A stretch of DNA of 64,000 nucleotides from Actinoplanes sp. DH11 (lineage in GTDB: Bacteria > Actinomycetota > Actinomycetes > Mycobacteriales > Micromonosporaceae): NCBI RefSeq assembly GCF_020873875.1, contig NZ_JAHWGU010000030.1, positions 1 through 64,000 of the forward strand, given 5' to 3'. Positions 54,534-63,123 of this stretch are shown here, in pieces; positions within the stretch are counted from its first letter, which is position 1, and every line of letters begins with the position of its first letter. A program made the translations under genes and the position numbers. A model generated the notes under the pieces. The model saw nothing but the letters and a program-made list of their open reading frames with translations, did not search any database and was not told the DNA's origin.

Positions 54534-54701
54534 ATGGCACTCGACAGCAGCGTTCCCGCGGTCCTCTTCCGGGCGCCCGCCGGCACGGAGGAGCCCGCGG
54601 AGTCGACGACCGGTGAGTGGCACGGCGCCGGTGAGCGGTCCCTGAACCCGTTCGCCGTCGAACCGGCCGACCGGGCCCCCGCGGTGACCACCGCGCGGTA
54701 G
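54534..54701 (+). CDS. Small peptide, paralogue of the 54258 peptide
   Basis: Fifty-five residues beginning MALDSSVPAVLFRAPAG, with ERSLNPFAVEPADRAPAV near the end. It parallels the 54258 peptide (LF.AP, PFAV), so the two are probably tandem duplicates. AAGGAA lies about 12 bp before the ATG. It ends 6 bp before the YihY-type gene and is probably co-transcribed with it. Confidence 0.5.
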   Translation: MALDSSVPAVLFRAPAGTEEPAESTTGEWHGAGERSLNPFAVEPADRAPAVTTAR

Positions 54702-54707
54702 AGCCTC

Positions 54708-55730
54708 GTGCCGGACGGGAAGGCCCGCACGGCGGCCGGCGACTCCCGGGCGCGGAGCGTCTGGCGCCGGCTGCGCCGCCGGGCCGGCTGGCTGGACCAC
54801 CTGGTCCGGGCCGGGCGCCGGTACGACGAGGCCGACGGTGGCCGGCTCGCCGCCGCGGTGACGTACTACTCGTTCTTCGCCACGTTCTCGCTGGGCCTGC
54901 TGGGTATCGCGATCTTCGGCTTCGTCCTCGGCGACCCGGCCGTGCTGGACGCGGTGGAACGGTACGCGGCGGAGAACGTGCCGCACGTCGACGTGCGGGT
55001 GCTGCTCGACGCCCGCAACACCATCGGCCTGATCGCGTTCGTCGGCCTGCCGATCTCGGGCTGGTTCTGGGTGGACGTGCTGCGGTCGTCGATCCGCAAG
55101 ATCTGGCACCTGCCGGAATACCCGGGCCGCCTCGCCGTGCGGGTGCTCCTCGACCTCGTCGTGCTCGCCGGCCTGGGGATCCTGCTGGCGGCGACGCTCT
55201 CGGTCGCGTTCGTCACCAACATCGCCGCGAACCGGTTCGTCGACGCGGCGGACACCGACGGCACGTCCGCGCGGTGGCTGCTGGCCACGGCCGGGCTGCT
55301 GATCGGTCTGGGTGTCAACACGGCGCTGGCCGCCGGCATGCTGACCGGCCTGCCCCGCGTGCGGATGCCGCTGCGCCGGGTCCTGGGGCCGGCGTTGCTG
55401 GTCGCGGTCGGCCTGGAACTGCTCAAGACGGCGGGCCGGCTGTACGTGCGGGCCACCGAGGCCAATCCGACATATCACTTCGTCGCGGGCTCGGTGGGCC
55501 TGCTGGTCTTCCTCAGCGCGGTCAACCAGATGGTGCTTTTCGCCGCCGCGCTGACGGCGACCAGCACCACCGGCCGACCGGCCGACCTCGCGGCCGGGGG
55601 TGGCCTTTCCACCAAGGACGATCGCGCGGTGGCGGATTCCGCGGACGAGAACGAACGCACGGTGGCGGATTCCGCGGACGAGAACGATCTCGCGGCGGAG
55701 GGCGACGGCCGCGGCGGCCGGTCCGGCTGA
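54708..55730 (+). CDS. YihY/BrkB-family membrane protein
   Basis: This 340-residue protein matches the YihY (formerly RNase BN/BrkB) family of inner-membrane proteins, whose exact function is not established. Several membrane helices are visible (LAAAVTYYSFFATFSLGLLGIAIFGFVLG, IGLIAFVGLPISGWFWVDVL, VLLDLVVLAGLGILLAATLSVAFV, LLATAGLLIGLGVNTALAAGML, TYHFVAGSVGLLVFLSAVNQMVLFAAAL). The typical YYSFFA and final NQ..LFAA motifs are present. The cytoplasmic tail has a duplicated VADSADEN octet from an in-frame DNA repeat. Start is GTG. Confidence 0.87.
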   Translation: MPDGKARTAAGDSRARSVWRRLRRRAGWLDHLVRAGRRYDEADGGRLAAAVTYYSFFATFSLGLLGIAIFGFVLGDPAVLDAVERYAAENVPHVDVRVLLDARNTIGLIAFVGLPISGWFWVDVLRSSIRKIWHLPEYPGRLAVRVLLDLVVLAGLGILLAATLSVAFVTNIAANRFVDAADTDGTSARWLLATAGLLIGLGVNTALAAGMLTGLPRVRMPLRRVLGPALLVAVGLELLKTAGRLYVRATEANPTYHFVAGSVGLLVFLSAVNQMVLFAAALTATSTTGRPADLAAGGGLSTKDDRAVADSADENERTVADSADENDLAAEGDGRGGRSG

Positions 55731-55788
55731 ACGGGCGGGAGGCGGTACGCGCGTCGGAACGCGCGCGGTGACTGGCGTAGTCTGGGCC

Positions 55789-55810
55789 TGTCGCTCCAGA
55801 CTCCGGCGGC
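55789..55810 (+). repeat. 22-bp upstream repeat, copy 2
   Basis: Matches 51492-51513 at 21 of 22 positions. It lies 38 bp upstream of the ATG of the 57-residue gene, in a spot where a promoter or leader would be expected. Confidence 0.55.
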
Positions 55811-55847
55811 TGCGTGCCTTCCTGCGAGTGAGCCTGAGAGGGCAGAC

Positions 55848-56021
55848 ATGACTATTTCCAAGACAGTTGTCATCGCCGTACTCCGCGAGCGTGGCCAGCA
55901 CATGCGGGCCGAATTCGTCGACCGGGAACTCCCCGAGAACATCGACCCGCAGCGGCACGGCGGTCTGCTGGCCATGCTCAACCTCGAGCCGAGCGATTTG
56001 ACCGAAGCCGACTCGGCATGA
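55848..56021 (+). CDS. Small conserved-looking protein upstream of glycosyltransferases
   Basis: Fifty-seven residues: MTISKTVVIAVLRERGQHMRAEFVDRELPENIDPQRHGGLLAMLNLEPSDL. GAGAGGG lies about 8 bp before the ATG. The stop overlaps the start of the following glycosyltransferase by 4 bp (ATGA), which strongly supports translation and an operon. Alternating charge and a short helix suggest a soluble regulator or chaperone-like protein. I do not know its function. Confidence 0.7.
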   Translation: MTISKTVVIAVLRERGQHMRAEFVDRELPENIDPQRHGGLLAMLNLEPSDLTEADSA

Positions 56022-57031
56022 GAGTCGCCCTGCTGGGGCCGGTGGCGTGGCGGACCCCGCCACGCGCGTACGGCCCCTGGGAGCAGGTCACCGGTCTGCT
56101 CGCGGAAGGCCTCGTGTCCGCCGGCGTCGACGTGACGCTGTTCGCCACCCTGGACTCGATCACCAAGGCCGCGCTCGACGGCGTGCTGCCGCACGGGTAC
56201 GCGGACGACCCGTCCACGGACGGCCGGGTCGCCGAGGCGATGCACGTCTCGCACGCGCTGGCCCGGTCCGGTGAGTTCGACATCGTGCACAACCACCTCG
56301 ACTGGCTCCCGCTCGCCTTCGCGGACCACTGCCGGGCGCCGCTTGTCACGACCGTGCACGGGTTCTCCAGCCCGGCGATCCTGCCCGCCTACCGGGCGAG
56401 CGGTTCGGCGTTCGTGTCCATCTCCGACGCCGATCGCAGCCCGCACCTCGACTACGTGGCGACGGTGCACCACGGTGTGGACGTCGGCGGGCTGCCGTTC
56501 ACCCCGGCGGCCGGCCCGGGGCTTGTCAGTTTCGGCCGGATCCACCCGGACAAGGGCACCCACACGGCGATCGAGATCGCCCGGCGGGCCGGGCGGCCGC
56601 TCACCATCTGCGGCATCGTCCAGGACGAGTCGTACTTCACCGAGCGGGTGGCGCCGCACATCGACGGCGATCGGGTGGTGTTCCTCGGCGCGGTGGGTCC
56701 GGAACGCCGCGCCGAGATCCTCGGGCGCGCGGAGGCCCTGCTGCACCCGATCGACTTCGCGGAGCCGTTCGGCCTGTCCGTCGTGGAATCCATGGTGTGC
56801 GGCACGCCGGTGATCGCCTATCCGCGCGGCTCCCTGCCGGAGATCGTCGACGAGGGTGTCACGGGCTACCTGGTGCGCGGCGTCGACCAGGCCGTCGCGG
56901 CGGTGGGCGCGATCCGCCGGATCAGCCGGACGGGCTGCCGGGAACAGGCCCGCAAGCGGTTCGGCGCTCCCCGGATGGTCGCCGACTACCTGGCCGTGTA
57001 CGAACGGCTCATCAGCGGGTCCGCAGACTGA
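56018..57031 (+). CDS. GT4-family glycosyltransferase
   Basis: This 337-residue GT-B enzyme transfers a sugar from a nucleotide donor. The N-terminal domain has VALLGPVAWRTPPRAYGPWEQVTGLLAEGL and FDIVHNHLDWLPLAF. The C-terminal domain has FGRIHPDKGTHTAIEIA, VVFLGAVGPERRAEILGRAEALLHP and the donor motif EPFGLSVVESMVCGTPVIAYPRGSLPEIV (E-x7-E). All key residues are present. It overlaps the 57-residue gene by 4 bp, and a second glycosyltransferase follows after 155 bp. Acceptor unknown; trehalose, surface glycan or glycolipid are possible. Confidence 0.87.
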   Translation: MRVALLGPVAWRTPPRAYGPWEQVTGLLAEGLVSAGVDVTLFATLDSITKAALDGVLPHGYADDPSTDGRVAEAMHVSHALARSGEFDIVHNHLDWLPLAFADHCRAPLVTTVHGFSSPAILPAYRASGSAFVSISDADRSPHLDYVATVHHGVDVGGLPFTPAAGPGLVSFGRIHPDKGTHTAIEIARRAGRPLTICGIVQDESYFTERVAPHIDGDRVVFLGAVGPERRAEILGRAEALLHPIDFAEPFGLSVVESMVCGTPVIAYPRGSLPEIVDEGVTGYLVRGVDQAVAAVGAIRRISRTGCREQARKRFGAPRMVADYLAVYERLISGSAD

Positions 57032-57186
57032 CGCGCCGCCCGTCGCACGATCCGTTCCCTCGGCACGGCCGGCTCCGCACAGCGCCGGCCGATGCCGCCA
57101 CACACGCCGGCCGGCCGACGCCGTACCCGCGTGAGGTCAGCCGCCGCGTCCCCTGCGGCCCGGACCACGACCGGAAGGCACCGCAC

Positions 57187-58326
57187 ATGACCATCAGGTA
57201 CGGATTTCTCAGTACTCATCCGCCGACCCGCTGCGGCCTGGCGACGTTCAACGCCGCCCTCGCCGGTCAGCTCGACCGGACCGGCACCCCGGGCGGCATC
57301 GTGCGGGTCGCCGCGGCCGGTGACGACTTCCGACCGGCACCCGGCGTGGTGCACACCTGGACGGCCGCGGACCCGGCCGGCTGGCGGGACAGCGCCGAGG
57401 TGCTCAACACCTTCGACGTCGCCGTGGTCCAGCACGAGTACGGCATCTACCCCGGCCGGGACGGCGGCGAGGTGCTGTCCGTGCTGCGCCGGCTCACCGT
57501 GCCGAGCCTCGTCGTCCTGCACACCGTGCTGACCCGGCCCACCCCGCGGCAGAAGTCGCTGCTGGAGCAGGTGGTGGCGGCCGCCGGCGCGGTCGTGGTC
57601 ATCTCCCGGGCGGCCCGGGACCGGCTGCTGGCGGGCTATGCCGTCGACGCCACGAAGATCTCGGTGATCCCGCACGGCGCCTCCGACTACGCGGGCGCAC
57701 CGGACCGCCGGTACGAGCGGCCGCACCTGCTCACCTGGGGCCTGCTGGGGCCGGGCAAGGGCATCGAGTGGGCGTTGCGTGGCCTGGCCCGGCTGCGGAG
57801 CCTCGATCCGATGCCGGTCTACACGGTGGCCGGCCGCACCCATCCCAAGGTCCTGGAACTGCACGGCGAGGCGTACCGGGCGGGTCTGCACCGGCTCGGC
57901 GCGGACCTGGGGGTCGCGCACCACGTGCGGTACGAGTCGGCGTATCTCGACGAGGCGGCGCTGGGCGGGCTGGTCCGCTCCGCGGATGTCGTCGTGCTGC
58001 CGTACGACTCCACCGAGCAGGTCAGCTCCGGTGTGCTGGTCGAGGCGGTGGCGGCGCGGATCCCGGTCGTCGCGACCGCGTTCCCGCACGCGGTGGAACT
58101 GCTCACCGACGGGCCGGGCCTGCTCGTCCCGCACAAGAACCCGGCCGCCCTGGCCACCGCCGTGCGGCGGATCCTCACCAAACCCGGTTTCGCCGCCGCC
58201 CTGCGGGAACGCAGCGGGCACGCCGAGCCGGCGCCGCGGTGGCCGGTCGTCGCCCGGCGCTACCACGAACTCGCCGCCACGCTTGTCGCCGCCCGGGCCC
58301 GTCCGGTCGCCGGGGTCAGCACGTGA
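57187..58326 (+). CDS. GT4-family glycosyltransferase
   Basis: This 379-residue GT-B enzyme has YGFLSTHPPTRCGLATFNAALAGQL at the N-terminus, FDVAVVQHEYGIYPGRDGGEVL, and in the C-terminal domain LTWGLLGPGKGIEWALRGLARL, AGRTHPKVLELHGEAYR, SADVVVLPYDSTEQVSSGVLVEAVAARIPVVAT. The acceptor is unknown. ATG 57187 was chosen; the frame is open upstream but Arg/Pro-rich. Its stop overlaps the start of the next, frameshifted gene by 4 bp, so the three genes form one unit. Confidence 0.87.
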   Translation: MTIRYGFLSTHPPTRCGLATFNAALAGQLDRTGTPGGIVRVAAAGDDFRPAPGVVHTWTAADPAGWRDSAEVLNTFDVAVVQHEYGIYPGRDGGEVLSVLRRLTVPSLVVLHTVLTRPTPRQKSLLEQVVAAAGAVVVISRAARDRLLAGYAVDATKISVIPHGASDYAGAPDRRYERPHLLTWGLLGPGKGIEWALRGLARLRSLDPMPVYTVAGRTHPKVLELHGEAYRAGLHRLGADLGVAHHVRYESAYLDEAALGGLVRSADVVVLPYDSTEQVSSGVLVEAVAARIPVVATAFPHAVELLTDGPGLLVPHKNPAALATAVRRILTKPGFAAALRERSGHAEPAPRWPVVARRYHELAATLVAARARPVAGVST

Positions 58327-59371
58327 CCGTCCGGGCGGTCATGACGGCGAGGCCCGGCCGGGCCGTCCCCGCGCCCACGTTCGCGCATCTGGTGCGGCTC
58401 ACCGACGACACCGGCCTCTTCGAACATGCCCGGCACGCCACCGCCCGCCGCGAGCACGGATACTGCACCGACGACGTGGCCGGGGCCTGGTGGTGACCTG
58501 CCGCGAACCGGACCCGCCGGCCGAGGTGACCCGGCTGACGGAGCGCTATCTGAGCTTTCTCACCCACGCCCAGGACGCCGACGGCGCCTTCCACAACCGG
58601 CTGGGGTTCGACCGGGTCTGGACCGATCAGCCCGGCCTGGGGGACTGGTGGGGACGTGCCATCTGGGGGCTGGGCACCGCTGCCGCCCGGTGCCCGGCAC
58701 CGTGGGTCCGGCAGGAGGCGCTCCTCGCCTTCACCCGGGGTGCCTCCTGCCGGTCCGCCGCGCCGCGGGCCATGGCGTTCGCCGCGCTCGGTGCCGCCGA
58801 ACTGCTGCGCGCGGAGCCCGGCAACGAGGCGGCCGCCGCGCTGCTGGCCGACGCCGCCGCGGCCATCGGGACGCCGGACGACGACCCGTGCTGGTCGTGG
58901 CCGCACGATCGGCTCACGTACGCCAACGCCGCGCTCGCCGAGGCCGTCATCGCGGCCGGTGACCTGCTCGGTGATCCGTTGATGCTGCTGTCCGGCCTGC
59001 GGATGCTGACGTGGCTGCTGGACATCCAGGTCAGTGGCGGTCACCTCTCGGTCCTGCCGGCCGTGGGCTGGCAGCGTGGCCGCCCCCGGCTGCGGCACGA
59101 CCAGCAGCCGATCGAGGTGGCAGCCCTGGCGGACGCCTGCGCCACCGCCGCCGCCGTCACCGGCGACGAGGTCTGGCACCTCGGCCTGCGGCGGGCCGCC
59201 GGGTGGTTCCTCGGTGACAACGACGCGGGTCAGGAGATGTGGGATCCGGCGACCGGGGGCGGGTACGACGGGCTGACGCCGCGCGGGCCCAACCTGAACC
59301 AGGGCGCCGAGTCCACCCTGGCCCTGATCTCCACCCTGCAGCACCACGTCCCGCGAGGACACCCGGTGTGA
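58323..59371 (+). pseudogene. Alpha/alpha-toroid-type protein with a frameshift near 58486
   Basis: A GTG at 58323 opens a protein with FAHLVRLTDDTGLFEHARHATARREHGYCTDDVA, after which the frame hits a stop. Adding one base in the CCGGGG run at about 58486 gives DDVARGLVVTCREPDPP and a continuous protein of about 350 residues: LSFLTHAQDADGAFHNRLGFDRVW, RAIWGLGTAAARC, CWSWPHDRLTYANAALAEAVIAAG, WDPATGGGYDGLTPRGPNLNQGAESTLALI. The repeated Trp/Gly helical units resemble an (alpha/alpha)6 glycosidase-like toroid. Known neighbours of such genes are GT4 enzymes, as here. Either a pseudogene or an assembly error. Confidence 0.75.
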
Positions 59372-59398
59372 CGGGCGTGGGCGTCGCCGGCGGGTGGA

Positions 59399-59782
59399 TC
59401 AGCCCGGCGTCACCCGGCGGACGACCAGGGCTCGCACCACGTCCGGCCCGGCACAGTCCGCGGCGGCCGTGGTGACCTGACCGGTGACCGTGACGCGGGC
59501 GCCGGCGGTCAGGGTCTCGGCGGGCGTTCCGGTCAGGCTCCACCGGCGCTCGCCGACCAGCAGGAGCGTGCAACCACCGGCCTGTTCGACCACGCCGGTC
59601 AGCGTCCGGTCCCCGTGCGGCAGCCCACCCGGCAGCTCACCGGGACCGGGCGGCGCCGGGGTGCCGGCCTCCGCGGCCGGGGTCGACCCGGAGGGCGTGG
59701 CCGATGTCGGCGGCTCCGAGCCGCAGGCGGCCAGCGGCGCGAGGGCGGCGACGGCGAACAGCAGGATCGTCAGGGCGCGCAT
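59399..59782 (-). CDS. Small secreted lipoprotein
   Basis: This 127-residue protein starts MRALTILLFAVAALAPLAACG, a lipoprotein signal peptide with lipobox LAAC. After a Pro/Thr-rich linker, the mature part (DRTLTGVVEQAGGCTLLLVGERRWSLTGTPAETLTAGARVTVTGQV...CAGPDVVRALVVRRV) looks like a small OB-type barrel with two Cys that could form a disulphide. It follows the ABC permease gene by 59 bp and may belong to the same transcript. Family not recognised. Confidence 0.7.
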   Translation of the reverse strand: MRALTILLFAVAALAPLAACGSEPPTSATPSGSTPAAEAGTPAPPGPGELPGGLPHGDRTLTGVVEQAGGCTLLLVGERRWSLTGTPAETLTAGARVTVTGQVTTAAADCAGPDVVRALVVRRVTPG

Positions 59783-59841
59783 GGCGGTCACCGTCTCCAT
59801 ACCGGGTTGGACGGCCGCCGCGGTCGTGCGGCTCCCGTGTG

Positions 59842-60747
59842 TCACTGACTGTGAAAACGACCGTACCGGCGCAGCAGCCGCCACTGCAGTGCCACGGCGG
59901 CGACCGTCAGCAGCAGCATGACCAGGGTCGCGGCCGCGGCGTAGCCGTACCGCAGGTACTCGAACGCGTTGCGGTAGGCGAACAGCGGGATGTACGTGGT
60001 CGCGTACGGCGGCGGGCCCCCGTCGGTGACGACGAGCGCCGGCACGAACGAGAACTGCAGGCTGCCGATGGCGTCGCGGATCAGCAGCAGGCCGAGGACC
60101 GGGGCGATCAGCGGCAGCGTGATCCGGCGCAGCACGTCCCAGGCGGTCGCGTCCTCCAGGGCGGCGAGCTCGTAGACGTCGGGCGGCAGCGCGCGCCGGG
60201 CGGCGAGCAGGATGACGAACATCTCGCCGATGGTGAACAGGCTCATCAGGACGATCGCGGCGCGGGCGTCGGCCGGGTCGGTCAGCCACTGCGGCGGGGT
60301 ACGCCCGAACACGGTCAGCCCGTTCGTGCCACCGAGCCGCAGCACCTGGCTGATCGGACCGTACAGCGGGTTGAGCAGCCAGAGCCAGAGCAGCCCGTAC
60401 GCGATCTCCGGCACCGCGGTGGGCAGCACGGACGCCGTCCGGGCCGTGCTCGTCCCGGGCGCGCGGCGGTGCAGCAGCAGGGCCAGGCCGAGCGCGGCGA
60501 GCAGCCGCAGCGGCACCGCCACGGCGCCGAACACCAGGGAGTTGACGAGCGCGGTCCGGAAGATCGGGTCGGCGGTCAGGGCGGTGAGATTGGCGGTGCC
60601 GGTCCACCGCGGCGGGCGGATCAGGTCGTACTCGGTGAAGGCCAGCGCGAGCGTCACCGCGAACGGCGCCAGGACCAGCACGATCAGACCCACGAGGTAC
60701 GGGGCCAGCAGCACCGCCAGCTGCCGGTGCCCCCGGTCGGGCCTCAC
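59842..60747 (-). CDS. ABC sugar-transporter permease (MalF-like)
   Basis: This 301-residue permease has six membrane helices, beginning AVLLAPYLVGLIVLVLAPFAVTLALAFTEYDL. The EAA-type loop that docks the ATPase reads YELAALEDATAWDVLRRITLPLIAPVLGLLLI. It belongs to the binding-protein-dependent carbohydrate class. Its start overlaps the end of the ATPase gene (60744-60747), the usual sign of coupled translation. The partner permease is at 63120. Confidence 0.9.
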   Translation of the reverse strand: MRPDRGHRQLAVLLAPYLVGLIVLVLAPFAVTLALAFTEYDLIRPPRWTGTANLTALTADPIFRTALVNSLVFGAVAVPLRLLAALGLALLLHRRAPGTSTARTASVLPTAVPEIAYGLLWLWLLNPLYGPISQVLRLGGTNGLTVFGRTPPQWLTDPADARAAIVLMSLFTIGEMFVILLAARRALPPDVYELAALEDATAWDVLRRITLPLIAPVLGLLLIRDAIGSLQFSFVPALVVTDGGPPPYATTYIPLFAYRNAFEYLRYGYAAAATLVMLLLTVAAVALQWRLLRRYGRFHSQ

Positions 60748-61775
60748 CGGCCGGCCACCCGCCGGCCGGCGGCGTCGAAGACGTGCACGTCGGCCCAGCC
60801 GACCGCGACCCGGACCGTCGTGCCGGCGGCGGGGCGGGAGTTCGCCGGCACCCGGGCGGTGAGCACCGGGCCGCCGTCGGGACGCAGGTACGCGTACGCG
60901 TCCTCGCCCACCACGTCGACCCGCTCGACGACCGCCGCCGTACCGGTGCCGCCCAGCCGGACCGCCTCGGGCCGGAAGCCGAGCTGCCGGTCGGGCGGCA
61001 GGTCCGCCGGTATGCCCTCCGGAGTGAGCGGCCCGCCCGCCGGCACCACGTTCATCGCCGGGGAACCGACGAACCGGGCCACGAACAGGGTGGCCGGGGT
61101 GCGCCAGATCTCGTCCGGCGTGCCCAGTTGCTCCAGCCGCCCGTCCCGCAGCACCGCGAGCCGGTCGGCCAGCACCAGCGCCTCGGTCTGGTCGTGGGTG
61201 ACGTGCACGGTGGTGACGCCGAGCCGGGCGTGCAGTGCCTTCAGTTCGCCGCGCGTCTCGGTCCGCAGCTCCACGTCGAGGTTGGACAGCGGTTCGTCGA
61301 GCAGGAACAGGTCGGGTTCGCGGACCATGGCACGGGCCAGCGCGACCCGTTGCCGCTCGCCGCCGGAGAGCTGCCCCGGCCGCCGGTCGAGCAGGTGGGC
61401 GCAGCCGACCGCGGTGGCGGCCGTGACCGCCCGCTCGCGGGCCGCGGCCCGGGGCACGTCGCGCACCTCCAGTCCGAAGGTGATGTTGTCGAGCGCGGTG
61501 AGGTGCGGGAACAGCGCGTACGACTGGAAGACCATCGACACGTTGCGCCGCCCCGGCCGCAGGTCGGTGACGTCGCGGCCGCCGATCAGCACCCGGCCGG
61601 TGGTCGCCGGTTGCAGGCCGGCGACGACCCGCAGCAGTGTGCTCTTGCCGGCGCCGGACGGCCCGAGCACCACCAGCAGCTCACCGCGGGCCACCCGCAG
61701 GTCGAGTTCGTGCAGCACCGGCGCCTGCCGGTACGCGGCCGACACCCCGGCCAGCTCCAGTCCGGTCCCCGTCAT
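60744..61775 (-). CDS. ABC sugar-transporter ATPase (MsmK/UgpC-like)
   Basis: This 343-residue ATPase energises sugar uptake. Walker A is LGPSGAGKSTLLR, the signature is LSGGERQRVALARAM, Walker B is LFLLDEPLSNLD and the switch His is in VHVTHDQTEAL. The C-terminal TOBE/MalK-type domain is present (LGFRPEAVRLGG, VDVHVFDAAGRRV). ATG 61775 (MTGTGLELAGV) was chosen; a further start eight codons upstream overlaps the previous gene. A dedicated ATPase inside a carbohydrate ABC operon is uncommon in actinomycetes, where a shared MsiK often serves several transporters. Confidence 0.9.
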   Translation of the reverse strand: MTGTGLELAGVSAAYRQAPVLHELDLRVARGELLVVLGPSGAGKSTLLRVVAGLQPATTGRVLIGGRDVTDLRPGRRNVSMVFQSYALFPHLTALDNITFGLEVRDVPRAAARERAVTAATAVGCAHLLDRRPGQLSGGERQRVALARAMVREPDLFLLDEPLSNLDVELRTETRGELKALHARLGVTTVHVTHDQTEALVLADRLAVLRDGRLEQLGTPDEIWRTPATLFVARFVGSPAMNVVPAGGPLTPEGIPADLPPDRQLGFRPEAVRLGGTGTAAVVERVDVVGEDAYAYLRPDGGPVLTARVPANSRPAAGTTVRVAVGWADVHVFDAAGRRVAGR

Positions 61776-61782
61776 CCATTGA

Positions 61783-63123
61783 TCATTGCGGATACTCACC
61801 CCGGGCGAACAGGGGCCGGGTCTGTTCGTCGAGTTCCCGGATCACGTCGTCCAGGCGGTCGCCGCGGTACAGCGCGTTCTCCAGGATGCCGCCGGTGACG
61901 TCCTCGATCTCCGGCCAGGTGGAGACGGCAGGCAGCGCGCGAACCGTCGGGATGGCGTCCAGGAAGACCTTGGCGCTGCGCGGCGGTTGCGCCGGCCCGA
62001 GGAAGTCCGGGCTGGTGGACACGCCGATGTGCGACGGCACGGTGCGCCCGGTCGCCGCGATGATGCGCTGGCCCTCGGCGCTGATCGCGTACTCCAGGAA
62101 GTTCCACGCGGCAGGCTTGTTGCTGCCACCGCGGGTCATGCAGTACGCGTCGGAGTGCAGCACGCCGACCTGCTGCCGGTAGACCGGCAGCGGCGCCACG
62201 TCCCACTCGAAGCCGGTGATGGACCGGAACGTGGTGGTGGACCGCCGGGACGACAGCAGCATCGCCAGCCGCCCGTTGGCGAACCGCGACTCGTCGTCCT
62301 CGGACTCGACCTCCTCGTCGGTCGGCACCACCCCGTACGCCAGCCGCAGATCCACCAGGTTCTTCAGTGCCTCCCGGGCGGCCGGGCCGTCCAGGGTGAG
62401 CCGGGTCGGCCGGGCCGGGTCGTCGACGATCTCGCCGCCGTTCGACCAGACGAACGGCGCCAGCCGGATGATCGAGGGTTCGATGCCGACGCCGTGCACG
62501 GCAGGCCGCTGCGCCGCGCCCTCGCTCTCGGTGCCCCGGATGATCCCGCCCCGCGCGTCACGCGTCATCGCGGTCGCCGTGGTGAGCAGGTCGTTCCAGG
62601 TCCAGCCGGCCTTGGGCAGGGCGACGCCGTACTTCTCGAAGAGCGTGCGGTTGTAGTAGACGGCGAGGCTGGAGACGTTCTGCGGCAGGCACAGCTGCCG
62701 TCCCTGCCACCGGAACGCGTCCATCGCCACCGGGTAGTAGTCGGCCGGATCGATCACCGTCGAGGCGGCGATCCGTTCGTCGAGCGGCTCGATCGCGTCC
62801 TTGACCGCGAACTGGCCGTAGAACCGGTAGTTCATCAGGAACAGCTCCGGCGGCGCGCCACCGGCGACCGACGTGGCCAGCCGGGCGATCAGATCCTTGC
62901 GGTCGCTGGCCTCGACCAGCTGCACCGGCCGGCCCGGACGGGCTTTGCCGTACGCGTCGACGAGCGTGCGGTACGCGGCCAGCTCCTCGGGGGCGCCGAA
63001 GACGAGCAGCCGCACCGGGCCGGCCGCGTCGGTGTCGTCGCCACCGCCGTCCGCGCAGGCCCCGGCGGCGCCGGCGAGCAGGGCGCACAGCAGCAGGGCG
63101 GCCAGTTTTCGCAGTGTGGTCAC
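61783..63123 (-). CDS. ABC extracellular sugar-binding lipoprotein
   Basis: This 446-residue protein starts VTTLRKLAALLLCALLAGAAGACADGG, a lipoprotein signal with lipobox AGAC. The mature protein is a family 1 solute-binding protein: VRLLVFGAPEELAAYRTLVDAYGKARPGRPVQLVEA, PPELFLMNYRFYGQFAVKDAIEPLD, YPVAMDAFRWQGRQLCLPQNVSSLAVYYNRTLFEKYGVALP, WNFLEYAISAEGQRIIA. The GTG start overlaps the stop of the first permease gene by 4 bp. The sugar transported cannot be inferred. Confidence 0.9.
   Translation of the reverse strand: MTTLRKLAALLLCALLAGAAGACADGGGDDTDAAGPVRLLVFGAPEELAAYRTLVDAYGKARPGRPVQLVEASDRKDLIARLATSVAGGAPPELFLMNYRFYGQFAVKDAIEPLDERIAASTVIDPADYYPVAMDAFRWQGRQLCLPQNVSSLAVYYNRTLFEKYGVALPKAGWTWNDLLTTATAMTRDARGGIIRGTESEGAAQRPAVHGVGIEPSIIRLAPFVWSNGGEIVDDPARPTRLTLDGPAAREALKNLVDLRLAYGVVPTDEEVESEDDESRFANGRLAMLLSSRRSTTTFRSITGFEWDVAPLPVYRQQVGVLHSDAYCMTRGGSNKPAAWNFLEYAISAEGQRIIAATGRTVPSHIGVSTSPDFLGPAQPPRSAKVFLDAIPTVRALPAVSTWPEIEDVTGGILENALYRGDRLDDVIRELDEQTRPLFARGEYPQ

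Noticed and set aside
54258-54701. Full ATP-grasp RiPP cluster
   Set aside because: Peptides share a PFAV motif, but no ATP-grasp or methyltransferase gene is adjacent.
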